Assembly (NCBI GenBank): GCA_019635215.1
Contig: JAHBZZ010000002.1
Span: forward strand, 1-64,000
Reading direction: 5' to 3'
DNA from: Nitrosomonas sp.
Lineage (GTDB): Bacteria > Pseudomonadota > Gammaproteobacteria > Burkholderiales > Nitrosomonadaceae
DNA: 64,000 bases
The notes under the pieces were generated by a model. That model was given only the letters and a program-made list of their open reading frames with translations. It was not told the origin of the DNA and ran no database searches. This document shows, in pieces, positions 35,344 through 43,258 of the stretch. Position 1 is the stretch's first letter. Each line of letters opens with the position of its first letter. Both the position numbers and the translations under genes were made by a program.

Positions 35344-35769
35344 CTATTGAAATATTTTCCTGATTATAAAATGAGCACCGTCGACTATTGGAGAATCGAA
35401 GACAGCAGTCACACTTGCTTCTGTATCAGAAGTGAAAGACACATTCAGATTGTGCTTGCCCCCGGTATGTGGAATGAGTGGGTCAAAATCGAGCCCTTCA
35501 AGTGAGAAATCTCTGGTAAATCCTGTCCCAGCGAATGTGGACATCAAAGTGTTACGTGTATATTCCAAGAATGCCAGACTAATCAGGATTAATGTTTCAC
35601 CATCATAATGAAGTGAGTAATATTCGTTCCTTGCCTCTGGCTGCTCAGGCGAACCGTAGCTTTGCCAAATACCATTAATGAATCCCAATTCGCCGCTCTC
35701 TTGCGCAAGTGTTTCAAGCGGTAAAATAAATAAGGCTAAAAATACTATTTTTCTAATATATTTGAGCAT
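35344..35769 (-). CDS. Secreted protein of unknown function
   Basis: The product has 141 residues, with a clear signal peptide (MLKYIRKIVFLALFILPLET, cleavage near LAQ/ES). The mature part is beta-rich (NEYYSLHYDGETLILISLAF, then HNLNVSFTSDTEASVTAVFD). No family is recognised. It lies inside the scar between the crcB copies, reads opposite to the surrounding operon and is more AT-rich than it, so it was probably brought in with the insertion. Confidence 0.7.
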   Translation of the reverse strand: MLKYIRKIVFLALFILPLETLAQESGELGFINGIWQSYGSPEQPEARNEYYSLHYDGETLILISLAFLEYTRNTLMSTFAGTGFTRDFSLEGLDFDPLIPHTGGKHNLNVSFTSDTEASVTAVFDSPIVDGAHFIIRKIFQ

Positions 35770-35877
35770 AAATGACTATCTCTCTTTGTTATGTCAAACT
35801 GTGTGCTATATGTTTTCAGCACACAATCCGGTTAACTAACTAACCGCAACCACTATCCTGTAGCCGGTTGCAGCAAT

Positions 35878-36021
35878 TTAATGCTTTACATGACTTCTGA
35901 TTGATTCTATAAATTCAAGCTCTGCCAGTTGCTGCTGATTCACTTGGCACGTTTTCCATACCATACCTTCAAATAGCTGTGATTGGGTCGCATCATAAAT
36001 GATACATTTTCCGTATAGCAT
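35878..36021 (-). CDS. Possible 47-residue hypothetical protein
   Basis: A short frame starting MLYGKCIIYDATQSQLFE and ending SHVKH has protein-like composition and lies about 100 bases upstream of the secreted protein on the same strand. There is no clear ribosome site. It may be a leftover N- or C-terminal piece of a larger gene or a real small protein. Confidence 0.3.
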   Translation of the reverse strand: MLYGKCIIYDATQSQLFEGMVWKTCQVNQQQLAELEFIESIRSHVKH

Positions 36022-36132
36022 TTTAGAAACGTTACTGTCAACAAGGTATATTCATTTATTAATCACTTACATAATGCGGTTAATTATTTATACTCAAATA
36101 TAACCATATCTCATATTAGCAAACGAGCGTTG

Positions 36133-36240
36133 TCACGATCCTGTACACTGGCAACGGTCACGATAACTGTCGACAGTAACTCCAGTGTATCCAAGAATAG
36201 GGTGCTGACGGCCATTGATCTTCTTGCCAGCATCAAAAAT
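36133..36240 (-). pseudogene. IS5-type transposase fragment B (frameshifted)
   Basis: On the minus strand the frame reads DAGKKINGRQHPIL; after a frame change it continues as LDTLELLSTVIVTVASVQDRD, then NARLL. Together this is the IS5-family GKKINGRKRH...LLLxVIVTxAxVQDRD block around a catalytic aspartate region. The frameshift and missing ends show that it is dead. It is a second, better-preserved relic of the same kind as fragment A. Confidence 0.75.
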
Positions 36241-36242
36241 TT

Positions 36243-36402
36243 GGGTTGCCAGCGCAATCGGCGCGCATGTGCTGGGTTCGCTGGCGATTGTTTCTGTTTT
36301 TAAGGCTGTTTGATACAGGACGAAATCATGCAGGGTTTTCAATTGACTTTCTATACGCAGCAAGACCGCAGGCATCATCATATATCGCTCGGGGAATGGC
36401 TG
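36243..36402 (+). repeat. Direct repeat (right copy): crcB 3' remnant plus intact DUF190 start
   Basis: The first about 70 bases repeat the end of crcB (AHVLGSLA then VSVFKAV) with an internal deletion; the rest is the start of the functional DUF190 gene. See the left copy at 34857-35033. Confidence 0.85.
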
Positions 36403-36645
36403 GTACAGGCAGCTATAGAACTGGGTATCAGCGGTGCAACGTTAACTATCGCCGTCGAGGGTTTCGGGCGTGATCGCAAGCTGCATTCCGCGCATTTCTT
36501 CGATTTGACCGATCAACCCGTCGAAGTGACGATGGCTGTTAACGAACAGCAGGCTAAACGCATATTCGAATATCTGAAGGCAGAGAATGTGAAGGTGTTT
36601 TACGTCAAAACGCCAATCGAGTTCGGTATGACTGGGGAATCCTGA
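36328..36645 (+). CDS. DUF190 family protein (GlnB-like fold), crcB partner
   Basis: The ATG at 36328 starts MQGFQLTFYTQQDRRHH, giving 105 residues. DUF190 proteins have a ferredoxin-like PII fold: LGEWLVQAAIELGISGATLT, then EGFGRDRKLHSAHFFDL (the invariant G-x-G/H core) and VEVTMAVNEQQAKRIFEYL. They are commonly fused or adjacent to CrcB and are thought to modulate it, possibly through a nucleotide ligand. The stop overlaps the next gene's ATG (TGATG). Confidence 0.9.
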   Translation: MQGFQLTFYTQQDRRHHHISLGEWLVQAAIELGISGATLTIAVEGFGRDRKLHSAHFFDLTDQPVEVTMAVNEQQAKRIFEYLKAENVKVFYVKTPIEFGMTGES

Positions 36646-37883
36646 TGTCCGCGCCTGACCGTCAAACACCTGATGCAAAGGGCTGGTTTAATCGTACTGT
36701 AGCAGGCGCGGGCATTACCAGTGCATTGGGCGATTTCTGCTACGAGACAACTACGGTGATTTTGCCGGGTTTTCTCGCGGTGCTTGGTATTCCGGCCGCA
36801 GTGCTGGGCCTGATCGAAGGCATCGCCGATGCGGTAGCGAGTTTTACCAAAATGATCTCGGGTTATATTGCCGACAAGCTCGGGCACCGCAAGCTGTTGG
36901 TGTTAATCGGTTACGGATTGACGCCGCTTGGCCAGATATTGATTGCATTATCCGCAGGCTGGGTGCTGATCCTGCTCGGGCGAGTGGTATCCTGGTTCGG
37001 CAAGGGATTACGCGGTCCCTTGCGCGACGCCATCGTGATTCAGGCGGTAAGTCCGACCACGCGCGGACGCGCTTTCGGTTTTCACCGCGCGGCGGACACG
37101 GTGGGCGCGGTGCTCGGCCCTTTGCTGGGGGTAGCATTACTGGGGATGGCGCAGGGCTGGCACTGGGAAGATGCTGCCGGGCCGTTCCGTTTCGTATTAT
37201 GGCTGTCGGTCATTCCCGGTGTGCTGGCGGTGCTGGCGTTTCTGTGGCTGGTTAAGGATCCACGGCATTCACCGAATCCGGCGCTGAAGTTTTTCGGTAC
37301 GCTGCGTGGATTGCCGGCGCGCTTCAAACGGTATCTGGGCGCGGTGGGTCTCTTTGGCATCGGTGATTTTTCCCATGCGTTGCTGATCCTGGCGGCCACC
37401 ACGTTGCTCACTCCGTCGATGGGGATCGTGCAGGCGGCGCAGGTGGCGGGATTGCTGTATGTATGGCGCAACATCGTGCAAGTTGCTGTTTCCTGGCCGA
37501 TGGGATGGCTGGCCGATCGTGTCGGCCATTTGCCGGTTCTCGTGGCTGGCTATATCCTGGGGGCCGCCACAGCGGTGTCGGCCGCATTGGCATTCTGGTT
37601 CGCGGTCGACAATGTCATATTGCTGGCCTGCATTTTCTTCATCGCCGGTTTGTATGTTGCTGTGCAGGAGGCGCTGGAATCCACTGTAACCGCGGACATG
37701 GTGCAGGTGGAAACCATGACGATGAGTATTGGCGCGCTGGGCACGGTCAACGGGGTGGCCAAGTTTCTTTCCAGCGCGACTGTCGGCGTGGTCTGGACGG
37801 CTGTTTCGCCGGAGGTTGCTTTTACTCTGGCCGCCGGGTTCATGCTGGCCGGTACACTCGCGATTCTGCGGGTGTGCGACTGA
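36645..37883 (+). CDS. Major facilitator superfamily transporter
   Basis: The product has 412 residues with twelve hydrophobic helices. The MFS loop signature is ISGYIADKLGHRKLLVLIGY, and the second half has MGWLADRVGHLPVLVAGYIL. Other marks are GDFCYETTTVILPGFLAVLG and GRVVSWFGKGLRGPLRDAIV, typical of a family annotated as MFS transporters in metal- or arsenic-linked operons. The substrate is not evident. It is translationally coupled to both neighbours (TGATG on each side), so DUF190, MFS and the ACR3-like transporter are one operon. Confidence 0.88.
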   Translation: MSAPDRQTPDAKGWFNRTVAGAGITSALGDFCYETTTVILPGFLAVLGIPAAVLGLIEGIADAVASFTKMISGYIADKLGHRKLLVLIGYGLTPLGQILIALSAGWVLILLGRVVSWFGKGLRGPLRDAIVIQAVSPTTRGRAFGFHRAADTVGAVLGPLLGVALLGMAQGWHWEDAAGPFRFVLWLSVIPGVLAVLAFLWLVKDPRHSPNPALKFFGTLRGLPARFKRYLGAVGLFGIGDFSHALLILAATTLLTPSMGIVQAAQVAGLLYVWRNIVQVAVSWPMGWLADRVGHLPVLVAGYILGAATAVSAALAFWFAVDNVILLACIFFIAGLYVAVQEALESTVTADMVQVETMTMSIGALGTVNGVAKFLSSATVGVVWTAVSPEVAFTLAAGFMLAGTLAILRVCD

Positions 37884-38872
37884 TGGATCGACTGATTCTC
37901 GAACGGCGCCAGGTCTGGATCTATCTCGCCGCTATCGTTGGCGGGTTGACGCTGGGCAGTACCTGGCCGGATATCGGGCCGCATCTGGAAACTTTGCTGT
38001 GGCCGGTGCTGGCCGTGCTGCTTTACGCCACTTTCGTGCAGGTACCTCTGCTGCATGTCCGCGACGCCTTCCGTGACCGGCGCTTCGTACTTGCCATTAT
38101 GATTGGCAACTTCGTGCTGATTCCATTGGCGGTCTGGTTGATGCTGCACTGGTTGCCCGACGACCCGGTCCTGCATCTTGGCGTGCTGCTGGTGTTGCTG
38201 GTGCCTTGTACCGACTGGTTTATCACTTTCGCGCAACTCGGACGCGGCAACACGGCTCAGGCGGTTGCTGTCACGCCGCTGAACCTGTTGGCGCAGTTGC
38301 TGTTGCTGCCGGTTTATCTGTGGCTGATGCTGCCCGCAGCGGATTTCAGCGCTGCACTGCAGGCGGAGGATATGCTGCCCGCAGCGCTCACCCTGGTCGG
38401 TTTGCCGCTGCTGGCCGCGGTATTCACGGAACAGTGGATTGAAACAAAACCTGGGCGTTCAGTCTGGCGCGATCGCCTGGGCTGGTGGCCCGTGCCTTTG
38501 CTGGCGGTGGTGGTGTTTCTGATTGCCGGTGCGCAGGTTGGCGCGGTACGTAACGCCGGGCCGGTGTTGCTGACGGTGCTGCCGGTTTTTACAGGTTTTC
38601 TGCTGGCAGCAGCGCTGATTGCGCGCTTGCTGACTCGGGTGCTGCGGTTGCCGGTGGATTCCGGACGCACGCTGGCTTTCAGCCTCGGCACGCGTAATTC
38701 TTTTGTCGTGTTGCCGTTCGCGTTAGCGCTGCCAGCCGGTTGGGAGGCGGCTGCGGTGATTATTGTGTTCCAGTCGCTGGTTGAGTTATTCGGCATGGTG
38801 TTCTATCTGTGGTGGTTGCCGGATCGTTTGTTTAATGAAGCATCTGTTGTTATCGGTAGGAATTCTTCATGA
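37883..38872 (+). CDS. ACR3/BASS-type transporter, probable arsenite or organic anion efflux
   Basis: The ATG at 37883 overlaps the MFS stop, giving 329 residues and about ten helices. The BASS/ACR3 fold is suggested by LVPCTDWFITFAQLGRGNTA (compare the PCTD-W motif and G-N/D of ACR3 arsenite carriers) and ALIARLLTRVLRLPVDSGRT, LAFSLGTRNSFVVLPFALAL. The cysteine in VPCTDW aligns with the essential cysteine of ACR3. No arsR or arsC is next to it, so arsenite as substrate is an inference. Confidence 0.82.
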   Translation: MDRLILERRQVWIYLAAIVGGLTLGSTWPDIGPHLETLLWPVLAVLLYATFVQVPLLHVRDAFRDRRFVLAIMIGNFVLIPLAVWLMLHWLPDDPVLHLGVLLVLLVPCTDWFITFAQLGRGNTAQAVAVTPLNLLAQLLLLPVYLWLMLPAADFSAALQAEDMLPAALTLVGLPLLAAVFTEQWIETKPGRSVWRDRLGWWPVPLLAVVVFLIAGAQVGAVRNAGPVLLTVLPVFTGFLLAAALIARLLTRVLRLPVDSGRTLAFSLGTRNSFVVLPFALALPAGWEAAAVIIVFQSLVELFGMVFYLWWLPDRLFNEASVVIGRNSS

Positions 38873-39090
38873 GTGCTGTCATTCTTGAATCCACGTTGAC
38901 TTGTCCGGTGTGCGGCTACGTCAGGACGGAAACCATGCCCACGGACGCTTGCCAGTGGTTTTACGAATGCGGGCGATGCCACATTGTGCTTAAGCCGAAG
39001 TCGGGTGACTGTTGTGTTTATTGTTCCTGGGGCACGGTGCCGTGTCCACCTATCCAGATGCAGGGTAAAAAAAGTGGTGATCGCCGATAA
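38869..39090 (+). CDS. Small zinc-ribbon GDCC-motif protein
   Basis: The product has 73 residues and overlaps the transporter end (ATGA). Cysteine pairs are arranged as CPVCGY, CGRCH and then GDCCVYCSWGTVPCPPIQ, the signature of the GDCCVYCS small protein family often found in metal-handling operons. It probably binds zinc or another soft metal in the cytoplasm. Function unknown. Confidence 0.85.
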   Translation: MSAVILESTLTCPVCGYVRTETMPTDACQWFYECGRCHIVLKPKSGDCCVYCSWGTVPCPPIQMQGKKSGDRR

Positions 39091-39277
39091 AATTTAAAAA
39101 ATAATTAAGCTTTGTATAAGCACGATCGGATCTGGTGCATTGTCCTGAGGAAGGCGTATGATGGATAAAAAGTAGCAAGGCAGTTGTTGATCTGCGTTGC
39201 CTGCGACTGCTAATGATATTCAAATCTTCATCGAGGGTTCATTCAAGATTCAATGACTGACTATATGGAGGTGGCCA

Positions 39278-39976
39278 ATGAGCAAGAAAGAAGTTTCGCG
39301 TCGTAAAATCATCCAGGATGCTGAGCGGCTTGCCGCGGAAATCCGGCGCCATGGTTCGGCGCACGGTCTACCTGGCTTCACCGCATCACGGTGCTCCAAA
39401 AGCTTACTTTGCGCTGCATCCCAAAGCACCTTCACCGCTGGCCAGTATATGGTGGGAAAAATTATTAATTAACGAATGCCTATGCAGCCGAGGTTCAGCC
39501 TCATGAAGGGGATCTGGGTGCGTTTTGAGTTACTTCCGGATGAATATTATTTTCAGACCAACAGCTATTTCGCCACATTGTGGTATTGGACTTCGGCGAC
39601 CCACATCATTGGACTTGATGCCACATATTACGATACGGCGGACATCAATTTTCCTGCGAAAGACGGGATACGCCGCAAAGTAATGGATGCAATGCGTTTC
39701 AAATCCTGGCTGGGACGTATTCCTCCGGGTGAACATCTCTCGATTTATTCGAATACGGAGAAAACAAACGATAGCATCGTTTTCAGTTATAGAGGTGCAA
39801 ATGGTTTCCGTGATCCCGAAGACTCGGGTCAGGATGGTGACGGCACGGTGCCTACCAGCAGCGCGAACGTTGGCGCCAAAATATTATTCAACCGGGGAAG
39901 CCACGTAGCAATTCCTAACCGGCAAGACACCTACGATAAAATTCGGATCTATTTAAAGCTTGGTAATGGTCAGTAA
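39278..39976 (+). pseudogene. Broken lipase/acyltransferase-like alpha/beta hydrolase
   Basis: Three frames carry pieces of one protein. Frame 39318-39472 holds RTVYLASPHHGAPKAYFALH, typical of the post-serine loop of PGAP1/LCAT-like lipases. Frame 39476-39976 holds YDTADINFPAKDGIRRKVMD, the catalytic-aspartate-type GQDGDGTVPTSSA and the histidine motif GSHVAIPNRQDTYDKIRIYL. The N-terminal part with the GHSMGG serine is absent; instead 39278 opens with MSKKEVSRRKIIQDAERLAA, which does not look like lipase. A deletion and a frameshift explain this best. Confidence 0.7.
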
Positions 39977-40403
39977 CGCGTCGGGTAAAAAGGTATCGAA
40001 AGCCTGCCAGGGGCTCGCCCTACAATGCCTATCCGACGTGCCTGGCGGCTTTCCGCAACTCGCGTAGGTCAATGGAATGGATCCTCCTGTAAAGAAGAAT
40101 GGATCTTATCAAATATACGCTCAATTGCCGGATAAAAATGAGAACAATTCTCATTACAAATGGTAAAATTGAGAGTGCAAATATTCGCTGGATCAGACAA
40201 GAAAGTAGGTTTTAGTCAAGTTGCTGATATTTCCAGGTAAGGTCGATGCTATGTGTTGAATTTACCCTCAGTCAGGCTGGTTAACAGGCTATGGAGTAAT
40301 ACAGTTTTGCCTACAGATGCGGCTGATTAGCGTTTAACGCCTATGTTTACAAATGAAGATCGAATTATTTCAGTTGGATTGTTAATTTACAAAAGGAATG
40401 AAT
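39977..40403. other. Intergenic region with Fur-box-like palindrome, no gene seen
   Basis: About 430 bases without a convincing gene. It holds the palindrome at 40137-40155 (separate entry). The 240 bases between the palindrome and the next start are long for a leader and could hide a small regulatory RNA, but no terminator-like hairpin was found by eye. Confidence 0.45.
40137..40155. promoter_or_regulatory. Fur-box-like operator
   Basis: AATGAGAACAATTCTCATT: two perfect 8-bp arms (AATGAGAA / TTCTCATT) around a 3-base centre. This closely matches the classical 19-bp Fur consensus of beta- and gammaproteobacteria (AATGAKAATNATTMTCATT). It lies upstream of the secreted protein at 40404 and 1.05 kb before the ECF sigma gene. 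Iron repression of at least one of these genes is expected. Confidence 0.75.
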
Positions 40404-40778
40404 ATGAAAAAATCGTTGACACTGTTCGTAATGGTAATACTTTTCGGCTATTCAGTTTTTGCAGCAGCAGAAGAGAAATCGGGTCATTTTAAAGGTAAGC
40501 CTTCAGAAACATTGGAAGAAGCATTGGGCAATTTCTCGGAATACAATCAAAAACTCTCACAAATCATAAGCCAGAAAACGCTGAGTCCCGTGGATATGCA
40601 ACACGTGCACGAACTGACCTACACACTTGAAAATGCCTTGGAAAAAATCAATGCGACCATGACCGAACTGGCAGTCCTGCTTGAGGCTGTTCATGTAGGC
40701 TCTGAATCAGGCGATACGGCAGCCACCCAGAAAGAGGGTTTGCGTTATCTCGACATCGCGCGTCAGATTATCAAATAG
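40404..40778 (+). CDS. Small periplasmic protein, DUF6746-like
   Basis: The second ATG (40404) is preferred because AAAGGA lies six bases before it; the first ATG touches the ribosome site. The product is 124 residues with a signal peptide (MKKSLTLFVMVILFGYSVFA, cleavage before AEEK). The mature part is helical: GKPSETLEEALGNFSEYNQK, LSPVDMQHVHELTYTLENAL, EKINATMTELAVLLEAVHVG. This looks like the DUF6746 family of small periplasmic proteins common in Nitrosomonas-type and other proteobacteria. It follows the Fur-box-like site and may be iron-regulated. Confidence 0.75.
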   Translation: MKKSLTLFVMVILFGYSVFAAAEEKSGHFKGKPSETLEEALGNFSEYNQKLSQIISQKTLSPVDMQHVHELTYTLENALEKINATMTELAVLLEAVHVGSESGDTAATQKEGLRYLDIARQIIK

Positions 40779-41209
40779 ATTCTTCCGGAAATGACCATCT
40801 TCAAGGAGGTTTGCTGATCTTTTTAAAAACGATGAAAAACTATCATCATGGATCAGTTAAGCTGCCCGATCGTTAATATTTCTTGCTGCAATCCGATTTT
40901 ACCCGTCTTCATCGTCCGATTGGATTTGTTGAGGGCGGGTCTTTATCGTATTCAAAACGCAACGGTCCGTACAATACCGCCGTACCGTGAAGGAAATGGT
41001 AATCAATGCAATGCGTATAGATTTTTGCGCAATCACTTCCAGCCAGCCAACGAAGCATAAAATACTTCCCAGCCAGCTATCACTGAATACAGGAGATAGC
41101 ATTTCATGGTTGAAAAAAATGAATTAATACAATTACAAGGCGTTCAGTTACTCTCTTTCCGGATACCGGCGGTTTTTGATGAGCGAACGGCAAAACCCGC
41201 GTCTTTATC
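40779..41209. other. Intergenic region, no gene seen
   Basis: About 430 bases. The AAGGAGG near 40803 is not followed by a coding frame of protein-like composition. Short frames on both strands look random. Confidence 0.45.
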
Positions 41210-41749
41210 ATGACGAAATCTGTGGATAATTGGGTGCTGCAAATGGATACTTTGCTGATTGCGAATCGTGCGCAATTACGGCGTGCAGCGTACAAAATTT
41301 TAAGCGACTGGGATCGTGCAGACGATGTGATTCAGGATGCGTATCTTAAGATTCGAGACTATTCCAGCAATAAATCGGAGATCAGACAGCCATTAGCTTA
41401 TTTATTTCAAATGGTAAGGAATATGGCGATTGATCAATACCGGCGCATTGCGCTTGAGATGGAACTATTTGGAGGCGACAAAGCAGGGTTGCTGGTGCCG
41501 GATACAGTTAGAACGCCGGAAGCATGTGTGATGTATGCTCAGCATCTGGAGCTTGTTGTCACGGCGCTCAACAAACTGCCTGAACGAACACAAAGAGTAT
41601 TTGAACGCTACCGAATCGATGGCTACACACATCGTATGATTGCCGAAGAACTCAATATTTCGGTTTCTCTGGTTAATATTCTTATTCATGAAGCGATACG
41701 TCAGTGCAGAAAGAGCTTGTCGAACAGATCTGTGCATGATACACATTGA
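41210..41749 (+). CDS. FecI-like ECF RNA polymerase sigma factor
   Basis: The product has 179 residues. Region 2 is clear: LRRAAYKILSDWDRADDVIQ, DAYLKIRDYS, then YLFQMVRNMAIDQYRR (region 2.4). Region 4 has VVTALNKLPERTQRVFERYR and YTHRMIAEELNISVSLVNIL, a helix-turn-helix. FecI-type factors are switched on by a FecR anti-sigma factor and a TonB-dependent receptor that senses a ferric siderophore. Neither is next to it, so the partner is elsewhere or lost. A type II thioesterase follows after 87 bases. Confidence 0.9.
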   Translation: MTKSVDNWVLQMDTLLIANRAQLRRAAYKILSDWDRADDVIQDAYLKIRDYSSNKSEIRQPLAYLFQMVRNMAIDQYRRIALEMELFGGDKAGLLVPDTVRTPEACVMYAQHLELVVTALNKLPERTQRVFERYRIDGYTHRMIAEELNISVSLVNILIHEAIRQCRKSLSNRSVHDTH

Positions 41750-41836
41750 TAAAAGTCTCATTTTTTTGTAATTGACATCGACCAATGAGCTTGCGGTATT
41801 TCATGGATAACTGTTCTTAAGGCGCTATCGATTCAC

Positions 41837-42550
41837 ATGTCCGTCCAGCTAACACTCTACTGTCTGCCTTGCGCAGGCGCCAGCGCGATAATGTACCTGC
41901 GCTGGAAAAAATTGCTGCCTTCCTGGGTTGAAGTCGTTCCAGTTGAATTGCCGGGTCGCGGTATGCGTCTGAGTGAAAATCCGAAGGATAATTATCTGGC
42001 GTTGACGGAATTGTTGAGCGACGAAATCGCACTGGCGGCACCCAAAAGGTATGCCTTGTTTGGACACAGCATGGGTGCTTTGCTGGCATATGGTGTCACA
42101 CAAAAGTTACAGCGCTTGCACAAGGAGCCACCAGCGGCATTGCTGGTTTCCGGATGTGCCGCGCCGGCGCGGCAGGATAGTGAGTACTATCACAAAATCC
42201 GTACTGAGGCTGCTCTGATCGACGATTTGAATCAACAAGGCGGCACGCCCAAGGAAGTATTCAACAGTCCGGAGCTGCTTGCGATGACGCTGGATATATT
42301 GCGCGTGGATTACCAGGTATGCGAGAGCTTTCAATATACGCCACAAACACCGCTGCCTATCCCCATTCATTGTTTCGGTGGAAAAGCGGATGCGATCAGT
42401 GCGGAAAGCTTAAGTATATGGTGGCAGGAAAGTAGCCGGACGTTTACGCTCGATTGGTTCGACGGCGGGCATTTTTTTCTGCGTCAGGAATCGGAAGCAT
42501 TGTTTCTTCAAGTGTTAGCAAAACGATTACTGGAGAGTCATAGCAGGTAA
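41837..42550 (+). CDS. Type II thioesterase (alpha/beta hydrolase) of NRPS/PKS type
   Basis: The product has 237 residues, the usual size. Motifs are LYCLPCAGASAIMYLRWKKL (oxyanion-side loop), VEVVPVELPGRGMRLSE, the nucleophile elbow YALFGHSMGALLAYGV with Ser, the acid region CFGGKADAISAESL and the histidine in DGGHFFLRQESEAL. Such enzymes clear mis-loaded carrier proteins in siderophore and other nonribosomal pathways. No synthetase is in the window. Linked to a FecI-like sigma factor, it is probably a leftover or satellite of siderophore biosynthesis. Confidence 0.9.
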   Translation: MSVQLTLYCLPCAGASAIMYLRWKKLLPSWVEVVPVELPGRGMRLSENPKDNYLALTELLSDEIALAAPKRYALFGHSMGALLAYGVTQKLQRLHKEPPAALLVSGCAAPARQDSEYYHKIRTEAALIDDLNQQGGTPKEVFNSPELLAMTLDILRVDYQVCESFQYTPQTPLPIPIHCFGGKADAISAESLSIWWQESSRTFTLDWFDGGHFFLRQESEALFLQVLAKRLLESHSR

Positions 42551-42609
42551 CACGTGACATCTTTGTGCCGTCTTGAACTGACGCCAGTGGTGAATTTGAA
42601 AAGATGTTC

Positions 42610-42990
42610 TTAGGGAAGATTATCAGGCGCTTCAGACACGACCTCGGCGACCAGTTTGTCCTGCTCATCATAAAGTTTGAGATTGATTCGGTAGTGATCT
42701 TCCGCTTTTAAATTTAAAGATACTGTCGATATTGCCTTCGGTTGATCGGATTGAAGAAATAACTTGCCGCCTTGCCGGGTTCTGGAGCGCCCGGATTCTC
42801 CCTGTTTATCGACTTCGAGCAGATAGCGTAAATTGGAAAAATGTAGCGTTTTAACATACGGAATGAAAGTAACCTGATTTTCCGCTACAGCATTTTTTTC
42901 AATCCATAGCTCAATTTCCGCTGACTCAGCATGCGTGATCACGGTAGCTATGATTGGCGTCATCAATAGCGTCAGGATATTTTTCATCAT
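42610..42990 (-). CDS. csgH: Curli fibre-formation chaperone, CsgH/CsgC-like
   Basis: The product has 126 residues with a signal peptide (MMKNILTLLMTPIIATVITH, cleavage near AESA). The mature part matches the Ig-like CsgC/CsgH fold: LEVDKQGESGRSRTRQGGKL, LFLQSDQPKAISTVSLNLKA, EDHYRINLKLYDEQDKLVAE. It lacks the CxC motif of E. coli CsgC (here KTLHFSNLRY), which places it closer to CsgH of alphaproteobacteria and relatives. These proteins prevent premature curlin aggregation in the periplasm. It is the last gene of the curli block. Confidence 0.82.
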   Translation of the reverse strand: MMKNILTLLMTPIIATVITHAESAEIELWIEKNAVAENQVTFIPYVKTLHFSNLRYLLEVDKQGESGRSRTRQGGKLFLQSDQPKAISTVSLNLKAEDHYRINLKLYDEQDKLVAEVVSEAPDNLP

Positions 42991-43077
42991 TCAACTCAGA
43001 AAAATAAGTAAGCTTGAAAAAGCGGAGATTATTGCCACGTGGATATTATTCAACTTTAACAAGCCTGTTAAAACCAA

Positions 43078-43125
43078 CACTCCACCACTCTAATACGTTC
43101 AATACGTCATTATAGTGGTGGAGTG
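43078..43125. terminator. Strong 12-bp stem-loop between the curlin gene and csgH
   Basis: CACTCCACCACT pairs perfectly with AGTGGTGGAGTG, and the inner sequence adds further near-complementary bases. It lies 130 bases after the curlin stop. On the minus strand it is followed by TTGGTTTTAAC, only partly T-rich. It may end or stabilise the abundant curlin mRNA and reduce read-through to csgH. Confidence 0.65.
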
Positions 43126-43258
43126 ACAAGGGAGTGCCGACTAACAAGCCGGGTGAGCAAGCTTTTGCACTGCATGCGAACAGCAGATTCTCGCAATATT
43201 CATGGTTATTGAAACTGCTGCCATTCTGTTCACGCCGCGCATCAACTTCCTAAATCCA

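Noticed and set aside
37463-37882. N-terminal extension of the ACR3/BASS-type gene (469-codon version)
   Set aside because: The extra 140 residues are an out-of-frame reading of the MFS gene (Gly/Cys/Arg-rich). The ATG at 37883 overlaps the MFS stop and begins a normal membrane protein.
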